Source: Spirochaeta thermophila DSM 6578
GTDB lineage: Bacteria > Spirochaetota > Spirochaetia > Winmispirales > Winmispiraceae
Length of the DNA: 64,000 bases
Assembly (NCBI RefSeq): GCF_000184345.1
Contig: NC_017583.1
Span: 744,001-808,000, forward strand
Direction of reading: 5' to 3'
This document shows, one piece after another, positions 44,201 to 51,560 of the stretch (positions are counted from its first letter, which is position 1; the number at the start of each line of letters is the position of its first letter). The position numbers and the translations under genes were made by a program. Under the pieces are notes generated by a model that saw only the letters and a list, made by a program, of their open reading frames with translations, was not told where the DNA came from and made no database searches.

Positions 44201-45946
44201 AAAGAGCGATGCCTCGTCGTAGCGCAGGGTGAGCGAGCCCTTCTCCATGGTGAGGAGCCTGAGGTAACCGGTGGTGTCGGTGAGGGTGTGGCGGATGCCC
44301 ACGTCGGCCCGGAGGTCGAGGCCCTCCCCCCTGTGGTCAAGTTCGACCGATCCCCGGATATCGCCCGAAGCCTCCCCGGGGGAGGACGTGAAGCGCTCCT
44401 CTGTGAGCGGATACCGGACCGAGGCTGCGAGGTTGAGCGTGGTATGGGGCGAGAGGGAGAAGGTGTTGCCGCTGGCTGCGACCAGGTCTGTTCCGGCTTC
44501 ACCTTCCCGGGTACGGTAGTAGATGTCGATGGTGTGGGCGGTCGAGACCTGGTACGGAAGGGTGATGACGCCTGTCTCGTAGTCCACCTGCGCCGCGGTT
44601 TCCTCCTGCCCGTTGACCAGCACGCGGACAGTGCCGGGCTGGGCGTCCGCGGGTATGGTGAGGGCCTCCACCGGTGAGAGGGTGCGGAGCAGGATCTCGT
44701 GCCCGGGATACTCCGGGTGCGTGGTGCGCCGGGGGCCGTAGAGGAGGGGATACTCCCGGGCGAAGGGGTAACGCGCCGCAGGGGTGCGCGCATCTTCACC
44801 TTCCCTCCGGACTGTCACCAGACTCCCTTCCTTCACCAGGCGGGCCGAAGGGGTGAGGACGGCCTCCTCTTCGGAATCCCGCTCGACCAGGAGTATCTCT
44901 TCCGTGTCCTCGGGGACCTCGTAGGCCCAGAGAGCCTCGAAGGGGGTGAAACCGGCAGGGACGTAGACGAGGAGGGCCGTCCTCGACTCCAGGTCGATCC
45001 TGAGTCGGCTCATGTCCATCCCCAGGTAGTTCGTGCCCCAGTCGAAGTCCTCGGCCGGGGCCTCCGGATCGAGGAGTCCGCCTGTGGTGCCGCACAAGGC
45101 CTCGCGGCCCAGCGAGGCGTCCCCCACCGGAACACCCCCCACCGTGTAGTAGACGGCCACCCGGCCGGGTGGCGGCTCGTTCAGGGCGAGGGTACCCTCC
45201 TTCAGGGAGTAGCTCAGTTCGTCCTCCCGCGCCCGCCTCCACCTCGTGCCGTCGTCTGCGGTGAGGGTACCCTCCCCGTCTTCCAGGTACACGGTGAGAC
45301 TGTCGAGGTCGGTGTCGGGGAGCACGAAGAACCGTCCCCTCGTGTACGAGCCGAGGCCCTTCCGGATCTCGTCCACCGTGGCCAGACCGCGGTAGCGGAT
45401 GTGTCCCGTGGTGGAGGGGTCGAGCCGCACCATGAACTCGTGGAAGCTCCATGGTCCCACGAAGGAGGCGGACACCCCGAGCGATCCCCTCGAAGGACCT
45501 GGAAGGTCGAGGTACCGGTAGTTCCCGATACCCACCCCGGTGTTCCCCGCCCTCACCGACTGCACCACCTCTCCTTCCTTTCCCCGGTAACCGAAGAGAT
45601 ACGTGCTGTCGTCCAGGTCGTCCTGCACCGTGATCTCCACGAAGTATCGCTCCATGTACCAGAGCGAGAGGAGGAAGTCCGCCTGCTGGGTGTAGGCGAA
45701 TCCCGGGGTGAGATCCTCAGGCACGTAGCCGGATATCCACGTCCCGTCGGGCATGCGGGCCCAGCCCGCAGCAAAGGTGGCGCTGCTCTCCCACGTGCCG
45801 GCCGCGTAGAGCACGAGGTCCTCGTCGTCCACTGTGGTGGCGAAAAGTTCCTGAGGCGCCTCCTCCGGAAGGGGGGGAGGGGCTTCCTGGGCCCCCACGC
45901 CCCAGAGGAGGCCGAGGACGATGGGGATGATCGTGCGAGGTCTCAC
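41243..45946 (-). CDS. Very large surface/outer-membrane protein, Thr/Leu/Ser-rich
   Basis: A 1567-aa exported protein from the GTG at 45946 (signal-like PRTIIPIVLGLLWGVGAQE); the frame is open further upstream without a signal. The first ~700 residues look beta-rich. Calcium-binding-type loops occur in the middle (DIDADGVLEEE and DANGNGLLDPED). The last ~600 residues are dominated by alternating Thr/Ser and Leu, often written by CTCACC-like codons, ending in AMTLQF. A C-terminal Phe and alternating strands suggest an outer-membrane barrel. I recognise no named family. The opposite strand is strongly G-rich over 41.4-43.6 kb. Confidence 0.65.
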   Translation of the reverse strand: MRPRTIIPIVLGLLWGVGAQEAPPPLPEEAPQELFATTVDDEDLVLYAAGTWESSATFAAGWARMPDGTWISGYVPEDLTPGFAYTQQADFLLSLWYMERYFVEITVQDDLDDSTYLFGYRGKEGEVVQSVRAGNTGVGIGNYRYLDLPGPSRGSLGVSASFVGPWSFHEFMVRLDPSTTGHIRYRGLATVDEIRKGLGSYTRGRFFVLPDTDLDSLTVYLEDGEGTLTADDGTRWRRAREDELSYSLKEGTLALNEPPPGRVAVYYTVGGVPVGDASLGREALCGTTGGLLDPEAPAEDFDWGTNYLGMDMSRLRIDLESRTALLVYVPAGFTPFEALWAYEVPEDTEEILLVERDSEEEAVLTPSARLVKEGSLVTVRREGEDARTPAARYPFAREYPLLYGPRRTTHPEYPGHEILLRTLSPVEALTIPADAQPGTVRVLVNGQEETAAQVDYETGVITLPYQVSTAHTIDIYYRTREGEAGTDLVAASGNTFSLSPHTTLNLAASVRYPLTEERFTSSPGEASGDIRGSVELDHRGEGLDLRADVGIRHTLTDTTGYLRLLTMEKGSLTLRYDEASLFPAAPPADTTLVRDPASPLSDVGDLTGLSPANRGKLIYKDYYHYTVYGRGSLQDYTWTPPEEQIHPYTTGEKTGPYLVAAEGAGFDEACMALDFELADGESWTGGQIPIGDPPDEVAGLSLSWKADRLSGSTFDLYLQIGPLAEDIDADGVLEEEGSPYDPGFPFHDTAHQAVLRLGTDPSNLPDNRMSSEDANGNGLLDPEDTSRTLTFRIAQGISSTTGWNTLTIHLPPQLRALASQARTLRLLAVRTATTGASSGRILFSAPTLLGSPFHTSSTDPDATITASTGPDPTLPASSTLVSSRFEEEADQKSLTVTWDNAAPDPSWSWAARTSIPSLPAGSYRRISIFLKNGAASSLSLLLSLTTPDGRGLHASGITLPADDTWHLLTLDTTGGGVLLDETPLSGASLEDDAATGSLTRLALTCIDPPATGRLHADEVFAHDPENPTALLSSLTLTLSHPSPLVSLGSTPLLHRLTLTQQVAAVTPLDETPTTTAFSTHGSLSLLTAILGLGLSGTFHGSEPEAFHLDHSLTLPAGPLTLTDTFGHTILPTSSLTHSSSLGLSLTPVNASLSHSLSHTPTILNRTWTLTADLTPSPFGLSGRSTLSQTIQDTPAPPDTYPDSYLASWEEAVPLPSDGTTTRTSSLTLSPTYQTPHQSTTLTLTAQTTTSPPLATRTHTHTVSLTTSHTLTPQLTLSPFYTRTLTLEEEPSPSDHFPEDWTSHTRALARIPLPYTSIPFYELFLTSNDLHVPATDTLTYTPRTGLSLTLPPSLTPLDLLIPRTLSSSFGVTYTLTEGRPLTTRTLTSSLAFQAINLFGAQAAHPLTTLYLLDEFTRILTLTFSHVLESAHTTWTLTWNETAGFYIEAPQGLLLSHTLTLSPGSPSPWKEEASLSYVWDTPAPSWTYAPPLEPWKAHPPVLRHTEQADLTLTGGEDGDTDYAVSLTHTSTLLYGTSGNFRAFLSAAVEEENQVTVLGWMAGLAMTLQF

Positions 45947-46004
45947 CTCTTGTATTATTCGTCGAAACACCTCAATATGTAAACGAAAAAGGAGAGGAAT
46001 TCCC

Positions 46005-46937
46005 ATGGAGCGCTCCGCAACGATCCCGGATGCGGCCCTGGATCTTATGCGACGTTTCTTCGAGAACCCCATGCTCTCCTCCTTCACCCCCCTCCAGCGG
46101 GAGGAGCGCATCATCCAGCTCCTCGGTCAGCAGGGCGACGTCCTCGCTCCCCGGCTCATCCGTGACTACTTCCCCCGCTCCACATGGAACCAGGTGCTCG
46201 CCCTCCTGGTGCCCGCCCTGAGGGAGGTGACCGACGAGGCCCTCTTCCCCCGGCTCGAGGAGATCGTTCGTGGTCTCTCCTGGAAGTTCCTCGCCCTCCT
46301 CGATGAAAAGCCCATCCCCCACGCCCAGGTGGCCGACCAGGTGCTCGCGTTCCTCCGGAAGGTGCTCGCCCGGCAGGACGCGAGGCTCGCCTTCACCGGT
46401 CCCTCCACGGCCCTGTTCCACCGGGTCTTCGATCGCTACCTCCAGGCCATCTGCGCGGAGCGGGGATATGTGTACTTCGAGCTCTCCAAGGTGGAACGCC
46501 TCTCCATGGGCAAGGAGGAGCTGGGCGGGTTCCTGTCGACCCTCCTCCTCCTGCGGCCCGCCCTCTACCTGCTCACTCCCGACTCGGGTACCGACTTCCG
46601 TGAGCGCGTCTCGGGCGTGGTGCGTGCCTCCTTTGCCGAACGCCTCTCACGTGCCCTCGCCCGCGAGATCCCCCTCCTCCCGACGAAGGTGGTGGAAGCG
46701 GCGGTCCTCTCGCACGTCTCCTTCGAGGAGAATCCCGGCCTTCCCGCCTCCTCCCGTCTCGTGGCCGTGTTTTCCCACCGCTGCAGGACCTTCCGCCCCG
46801 ACATCACCGTGGACCGGGGGGCCGAGTCGCCCGACAAGAGTTGGTTCGCCGCGGCGAGGAGGACGTGGCGGCTCTATGGATTCGATCACAAGATGCTCGA
46901 CGAGCTCTACCGAATCTCTGCGGAATACGGGTGGTGA
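46005..46937 (+). CDS. Helical protein of unknown function
   Basis: A 310-aa soluble, largely helical protein with no signal peptide or membrane segment and no motif I recognise. AAAGGAGAGG lies about 8 nt before the ATG. It is the first gene of a three-gene plus-strand unit: 3 bp to the voltage-sensor-like membrane protein, then 5 bp to the DUF503 gene. It is divergent from the giant surface-protein gene with only 58 bp between starts, so their promoters must overlap. Confidence 0.65.
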   Translation: MERSATIPDAALDLMRRFFENPMLSSFTPLQREERIIQLLGQQGDVLAPRLIRDYFPRSTWNQVLALLVPALREVTDEALFPRLEEIVRGLSWKFLALLDEKPIPHAQVADQVLAFLRKVLARQDARLAFTGPSTALFHRVFDRYLQAICAERGYVYFELSKVERLSMGKEELGGFLSTLLLLRPALYLLTPDSGTDFRERVSGVVRASFAERLSRALAREIPLLPTKVVEAAVLSHVSFEENPGLPASSRLVAVFSHRCRTFRPDITVDRGAESPDKSWFAAARRTWRLYGFDHKMLDELYRISAEYGW

Positions 46938-46940
46938 CCT

Positions 46941-48047
46941 ATGGACGGCAAGACGACGCGAAGAGGATTTCTGGAAGGTCTCGTGACGGCGGCCATACTC
47001 CTCGTCCTCGTGCAGACCGTGCTCGAGGACTTGGCCGTGCTCCTCATGTGGGAGTGGAGGTGGAGGAAGGCTCTCCTCCTCGCAGGTTTCGGGTTCGATG
47101 TGTTCTTCACCCTCGAATTCCTGGTGAGGAGCATCGCGGCTGCATCGGAAGGGCGGTTCGCCCGCTATTTCTCGAAAGAACGCGGGTGGATCGACTTCTT
47201 CGCCTCGGTGCCTCTTCTCGTCTTCAACTCGGGGCCCGAGGTGTTCTCGCTCCTCTACGGCGGGGCCGCGTTCGTGGGGGTGGCGGGCAAACTCAAGCTC
47301 CTCAAGGTGGTGAAGATCATCCGCATGGCCCGTATCCTCAGGCTCCTGAGGGGGCTCAAACTGGTGAAGCAGATCGCCTACATCGACTCTCCCATGACCC
47401 AGCACCACATCTCCCGCATCGCCTCCCTGGTGGTGACCGCCGAGCTGGTGGTGCTCTTCGTTTACAGCATCCTCCCGGTCTTCCTTCCCCTCAAGGGCGT
47501 GGAGGAGCGGTACGTGGCCAGGGTGGTGCGCACCGGCCATGTCTTCACCGAGATGGAGGACACCCTCACCCGCGACCAGGTCCTCACCCTCGCGGCTGCG
47601 CACGAGGAAGTACTCGTGGTGCGCACCGGGGGGCAGCAGCTCTATTCCCGCTACGACGACTCGTTCTACGATCGGATGTTCGGTCCGCAGGACTACGCCT
47701 ACTACAGGGAAGGTCCGCTGGAGGTCTTCTTCGACATGCGGCCCGTACATGTCGAGTCGGCACGGCTCTCGCTCCTTGCGCTCTCCACGGTGCTGGTGTG
47801 TCTCTTCCTCCTCCTCTTCGTCTATGCCCCGCACTTCGCCCTCACGGTGACCGATCCCCTGCGGGTGGTAGAACGGGGTCTCTCCGAGCCGGACTACGAG
47901 CTCGCCGCACGGGTATACCCAGAGTATGGAGACCACGAGGTCTTCCGGGTGGCCCGCCTCTACAACGAGGAGCTCCTCCCCCGCAAGCTCTCGGAAGGCG
48001 GGTGGACCCCCGTGGGGGGGATAGAGGATCTGTTGGGGGAGGAGTAG
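46941..48047 (+). CDS. Voltage-sensor-like membrane protein without a pore, with HAMP-like tail
   Basis: A 368-aa protein. Residues 15-144 look like the four helices of an ion-channel voltage sensor: S1 about 15-37, S2 44-66 with an acidic residue (FFTLEFLVRS), S3 82-97 (GWIDFFASVPLLV) and a strongly basic S4 at 117-144 (Lys/Arg about every third residue, for example VKIIRMARILRLLRG). No selectivity filter follows. Instead there is a membrane helix (157-182), an extracytoplasmic domain of about 90 residues, another helix (about 271-300) and a region like a HAMP linker (VTDPLRVVERGL, then HEVFRVARLYNEELL). Function unknown; it could be a voltage- or stress-sensing signalling protein. Confidence 0.65.
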   Translation: MDGKTTRRGFLEGLVTAAILLVLVQTVLEDLAVLLMWEWRWRKALLLAGFGFDVFFTLEFLVRSIAAASEGRFARYFSKERGWIDFFASVPLLVFNSGPEVFSLLYGGAAFVGVAGKLKLLKVVKIIRMARILRLLRGLKLVKQIAYIDSPMTQHHISRIASLVVTAELVVLFVYSILPVFLPLKGVEERYVARVVRTGHVFTEMEDTLTRDQVLTLAAAHEEVLVVRTGGQQLYSRYDDSFYDRMFGPQDYAYYREGPLEVFFDMRPVHVESARLSLLALSTVLVCLFLLLFVYAPHFALTVTDPLRVVERGLSEPDYELAARVYPEYGDHEVFRVARLYNEELLPRKLSEGGWTPVGGIEDLLGEE

Positions 48048-48052
48048 TGCCT

Positions 48053-48340
48053 ATGGTGGTCTCGGTGCTGCGTATCCTCATAGAGCTCCCTGGGGTGCAC
48101 TCCCTCAAGGAGAAACGGAGCATCGTCTCGTCGCTCAAGGACAAGCTCATCCGTCGGTTCAAGATCTCGTTCGCCGAGGTGGACCTGCACGACAGCTTGG
48201 GGTTCGCCGAGATGGGGGGTGCGGTGGTCTCCAATTCGTCGGCCTTCGGGGAGGGTGTGCTCCAGAAGGTCCTCGCCTTCGTGGAGGCCGAGGTGCCGGG
48301 CCGGGTCTACGACGTGTGGATCCACTCCGAGCAGTACTAG
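48053..48340 (+). CDS. DUF503 (YlxP-like) protein
   Basis: A 95-aa protein of the DUF503 family. The motif HSLKEKRSIVSSLKDKLIRRFKISFAEVD is the family core, followed by GFAEMGGAVVSNS and a C-terminal VEAEVPGRV. Members often lie in nusA-infB-rbfA operons and are of uncertain role, perhaps RNA-linked. Here it is the third gene after the voltage-sensor-like protein. GGGGGAGGAG precedes the ATG. Its stop overlaps the convergent ComFB-like gene at CTAG. Confidence 0.85.
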   Translation: MVVSVLRILIELPGVHSLKEKRSIVSSLKDKLIRRFKISFAEVDLHDSLGFAEMGGAVVSNSSAFGEGVLQKVLAFVEAEVPGRVYDVWIHSEQY

Positions 48341-49047
48341 GAGAGGGCCTCTTCGGACTCCTCGTCGGGGGGGGCGAGGTAGAGGTCGGGGAGTACGAGG
48401 GTCTCTTCGGGGGGGCCTTCGGCCTCGGCGGGGCGGGAGGAGAGCTCGATGGTGAAGTAGTGCCGGAGCGGGAGGTATCCCTCCTTGTCGACATGGATGC
48501 ACAGCTCGAAGGAGGCCTTCTCGTCCTTCCGCGGGGCGGGAAAGGGGGCGGGGAGGAAGACGAAGGTGCCGGGAAGGGCCTTGGTGATGTAGTAGGGGTT
48601 CTGCCAGCGCGCGTCGATCATGGGCACGGCCTTCCCCTCGTGGACGAGGAGCACGGTGATGTCGGCTGCGGGCTCGAAGGTGGGGGCGAGGAGGAGTCTG
48701 CCCCTGATGACCGGGAAGTGGAAGAGGTAGTCGGCGGCCGGTGGCGAGGGGGAGGATGCCTGGTAGTAGGGGCGCCTGATGCTCGTGATGCGTTTGAGGC
48801 CCTCGGTGGCGAGGGTGAGGATGTCGATGAGGAGTTGGGGGTCTTCCTCGTAGTGGACGCTCGTGTAGGCCACGCCGCGGGCCGAGCTCACGTACCGTGG
48901 CGGCACCCTGTTGAGCACGTAACAGACGATGTCCTGTCTGCACTCTTCGGTGAGGCAGTACTTGTCTGGTTCGGTGTGCGCCTTCTCCTTGCAGAGATCG
49001 TCCACCACACGGGTGACGATGTCCTCCATGAGGTTATGGACCTTCAT
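48337..49047 (-). CDS. ComFB-domain protein with C-terminal extension
   Basis: A 236-aa protein. Residues 1-75 match the late-competence ComFB family: VHNLMEDIVTRVVDDL, two cysteines in YCLTEECRQDIVCYVLNRVPPRYV, and SSARG. ComFB-type domains in other bacteria bind zinc and, in some lineages, cyclic dinucleotides. The remaining ~150 residues are a beta-rich extension I do not recognise, ending in an acidic tail. Its start overlaps the ttcA 3' end by 14 bp, so it is the third gene of an HD hydrolase-ttcA-comFB operon. Confidence 0.75.
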   Translation of the reverse strand: MKVHNLMEDIVTRVVDDLCKEKAHTEPDKYCLTEECRQDIVCYVLNRVPPRYVSSARGVAYTSVHYEEDPQLLIDILTLATEGLKRITSIRRPYYQASSPSPPAADYLFHFPVIRGRLLLAPTFEPAADITVLLVHEGKAVPMIDARWQNPYYITKALPGTFVFLPAPFPAPRKDEKASFELCIHVDKEGYLPLRHYFTIELSSRPAEAEGPPEETLVLPDLYLAPPDEESEEALS

Positions 49048-49864
49048 CTGTTCCCTCTGGTTCTACTGTAGTGTACTCGTGCCCGGTTTTCAAGGAGATG
49101 GGGAGGTAGTCGGGCTGGATGTTGAGGAGGGAACGGTAGATCTTCTCCCGCGCGAGGGGATCGAGGGTCGCGAGCTGCTCCACCAGGGGTTTCACTCTGA
49201 GCCTGAGGTTGGTGTCCTTGTAGGGGCAGTCGGGTTTCACCACCGGAAGGCCGAGTTTTTCGACGGCGGTGCGTACCTGCGATTCGGGGACTTCGCAGAG
49301 GGGACGGATGAGGGTGAACAGGCCTCCGAAGAAGGGCTGGACCGGCATCATGGTGAAGAGGCGTCCCCGCATGGCCATGTTGATGAGGGTGGTCTCCACG
49401 ATGTCGTCGAGGTGGTGTCCGAGGGCGAGGATGGGGATGTCGTGTTCCTTCATGTAGGTGAACAGGAGGCGCTTGCGGTTGCGGGCGCAGAGGTAGCAGT
49501 TGAACTGGCCGTCGTAGTGCCCGGGGAACATGGTGGTGGTGATCTGGGTGAAGGGCACGTCGATGGCGTCGAAGTAGGCGGCGAGGCGGTCGGTCTCTTC
49601 GTCGGAGATGGGGTATTCCTGCCAGTTGAGGTGCACGGCCTCGAGGTGATAGTGGATGGGGAGCCACCTGCGCCTGAGAGAGAGGATGAGGGCCATGACG
49701 AGGGAGTCCTTGCCGCCGGAAATGCCGAGGAGTACGCGGTCGCCTTCGCCCAGCATCCCGTACCGGTTGATGCCCCTCCCTGCCTTGCGGGCGAGGCGCG
49801 TGAGCCAGGGGGGAAGGGGGCCTTCGAAGAGCCGGCGGATGTGGTCGAACCCGGTGGTGTTCAT
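49034..49864 (-). CDS. ttcA: TtcA-type tRNA thiolation enzyme
   Basis: A 276-aa PP-loop ATPase. The PP-loop is GISGGKDSLVMALIL (SGGKDS). FNCYLCARNRKRLLF carries the CxxC that binds the iron-sulfur cluster, with a further Cys in KPDCPYKD. LGHHLDDIVETTLINM is also typical. The family thiolates cytidine 32 of tRNAs. GGAGG precedes the ATG, which overlaps the stop of the upstream HD gene (ATGA). Confidence 0.92.
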   Translation of the reverse strand: MNTTGFDHIRRLFEGPLPPWLTRLARKAGRGINRYGMLGEGDRVLLGISGGKDSLVMALILSLRRRWLPIHYHLEAVHLNWQEYPISDEETDRLAAYFDAIDVPFTQITTTMFPGHYDGQFNCYLCARNRKRLLFTYMKEHDIPILALGHHLDDIVETTLINMAMRGRLFTMMPVQPFFGGLFTLIRPLCEVPESQVRTAVEKLGLPVVKPDCPYKDTNLRLRVKPLVEQLATLDPLAREKIYRSLLNIQPDYLPISLKTGHEYTTVEPEGTDEGP

Positions 49865-51141
49865 AGTGCCTCCATGAGTGTGTCTTCTATGGCCCGAGGT
49901 GAGGGGCGGGTGTCGGCGAGTGAGGGGGGCACGAAGAGTCTGATGGTGCGGATGGTGGTGGTGAAGGCGTGGACGGTTTCGGGGGTGAAGACGCTGCGGG
50001 CCTCTGTGTAGGGTATCGTGTGTTCGTCCTCGGTGATGATGTGGATGTCGGTCTCGAAGATGAGGGGTTCGGGGAGGTCCAGGATGATGGAGTGGTCAGG
50101 GGCGTTGGGGAAGAGGGTGCGGGCGAGGTGGGTGTCGAGACGGATTCGGGTGGGAAGGTGTTCGATCGCACGGTGGAGGGGGGATGAGGGGTCGTAGGGG
50201 ACTTCCCAGATGCAGGTGTGGAGCGTTCCTCTGTGGACGTCTTCTATGAGTGTTCGGGCGGGTCCTGCGGAGCGTGGGATGAGCTGGAGGAGACCGGCGT
50301 CGTCGAGGAGGTAGAACCGGTCGGGGATGATCACCCCTTCGGTGAGCGCGTGGTAGATGGTCTTTTTCACCATGGCGGTGGCGGCACGCACGGTGCGGTG
50401 CCAGTACACGGTGCGGTACATGAGGTACTTGCTGAAGAGGATGTGTTCGATGGAGGGAATGCCTGAGGGGGTGATGGCGAGGCCGCAGGCGGTGGGGCGG
50501 ATGGTGGTGAGGATGTGGTCGATGTCCTGCACGCCGTAGGGGACGCCGCAGAAAAAGGCGTCGCGGGTGAGGTAGTCGAGCTTGTCGGGGTCGAGGACGC
50601 CGGAGAGGAGGGCGCGGAGGAAGGGGGTGTGAGGGGTGGGGGTGGGGAGGGTGGAGTCGATGACGGCGGCGGGGATGAGGGGGTCGCATCCTGCGGCGCG
50701 TATGAGTGATGCGAGGGGTTCCTCCTGGATGAGGCGGGCGCTCAGGTGTTCGTGTGGCGTGAGGGTGGTACCGTCGGGAAGGACGAGGTCCTTGAGGGAG
50801 TGGGTGTAGGGATAGTGGCCGAGGTCGTGAAGCAGGGATGCGATGAGAAAGCCGAGGGTTTCTTCCTTGGTGAGGTGCGGGAAGGTGGGGTGCTCTGCGA
50901 GCGAGAGGAGCATGCGCCAGGCGAGGGCGAAGACGCCCAGGCTGTGGGAGGCGCGGGTGTGGGTGGCGCCGGGGTAGAGGAGGTGGGTGGGGCCGAGCTG
51001 GCGGATGCGGGTGAGGCGTTGGAAGGGGGGGGTGCGGAGGAGGGGGAGGAGTGGCTCGGGGAGGTGGATGTGGCGCCAGATGGGGTCGCGGAGAGGACGG
51101 GAGGGGAGGGCGAGGAGCCAGGAGAGGGGATGGGTGCTCAT
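49861..51141 (-). CDS. HD-domain phosphohydrolase (dNTPase-like)
   Basis: A 426-aa HD hydrolase of the SAMHD1/dGTPase-like group. The first His is in THTRASHSLGVFALA, the HD pair in LLHDLGHYPYTHSL and the later Asp in GVLDPDKLDYLTRDAF. Such enzymes cleave dNTPs or other nucleotides. Its coding strand is extremely C-rich. No ribosome-binding site precedes the ATG; TGGACA-17-TACCAT ends 7 nt upstream. First gene of an operon with ttcA and the ComFB gene, and it borders the CRISPR leader region. Confidence 0.88.
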   Translation of the reverse strand: MSTHPLSWLLALPSRPLRDPIWRHIHLPEPLLPLLRTPPFQRLTRIRQLGPTHLLYPGATHTRASHSLGVFALAWRMLLSLAEHPTFPHLTKEETLGFLIASLLHDLGHYPYTHSLKDLVLPDGTTLTPHEHLSARLIQEEPLASLIRAAGCDPLIPAAVIDSTLPTPTPHTPFLRALLSGVLDPDKLDYLTRDAFFCGVPYGVQDIDHILTTIRPTACGLAITPSGIPSIEHILFSKYLMYRTVYWHRTVRAATAMVKKTIYHALTEGVIIPDRFYLLDDAGLLQLIPRSAGPARTLIEDVHRGTLHTCIWEVPYDPSSPLHRAIEHLPTRIRLDTHLARTLFPNAPDHSIILDLPEPLIFETDIHIITEDEHTIPYTEARSVFTPETVHAFTTTIRTIRLFVPPSLADTRPSPRAIEDTLMEAL

Positions 51142-51148
51142 GGGGTGT

Positions 51149-51177
51149 ATGGTAGCGGGAGGGTCCGGGCGTGTCCA
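51149..51177 (-). promoter_or_regulatory. Sigma70-like promoter of the HD-ttcA-comFB operon
   Basis: Minus strand TGGACA, 17-nt spacer, TACCAT; the -10 ends 7 nt before the ATG at 51141. Confidence 0.5.
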
Positions 51178-51199
51178 GGGCGGGGATGAGAAGGCTCTG

Positions 51200-51290
51200 T
51201 CTAAGGGGGAGTGTTGACATCGATCTGGAGCTCGTAGGGGCGTCTCCCCGCCTGTGCTTTTATATGCATTCTCATACGCATGGGCGTCTC
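51200..51290 (+). repeat. Upstream copy of a duplicated leader-region segment
   Basis: This stretch resembles 51652-51740, with blocks GGAGTGTTGA, CTGGAG, GCGTCTCCC and GCTTTTAT in the same order and one 3-bp length difference. Read in the frame open here it gives VDIDLELVGASPRLCFYM, matching VEIELELIKRASPTVSFYV in the second copy. The region 51142-51560 holds no gene I can support beyond this. Confidence 0.6.
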
Positions 51291-51560
51291 TCGTATGCCC
51301 GGCATACCGGCGAAGAGGCGTCCCCATGGGCCGGGGAAGATGTTCTGGGAGACTCCTCGGTCTTTCCGTCTTCAAACAAAGGGTTTGATGAGGGTGCTCG
51401 AAATGGCACGTCCTCTCTCATGGGGCTTCCCCTTATTTTTTCGGTCTACACTTCATCCCCTCTCCTGGTGGGCGCAGGAGAGGAACGCTGCGAGGAAATC
51501 TCTCGGCTTCTGAGGTGAGAGGTGATCCCCAACAACAGGGGGAACTGGGGAAAATTTTCC

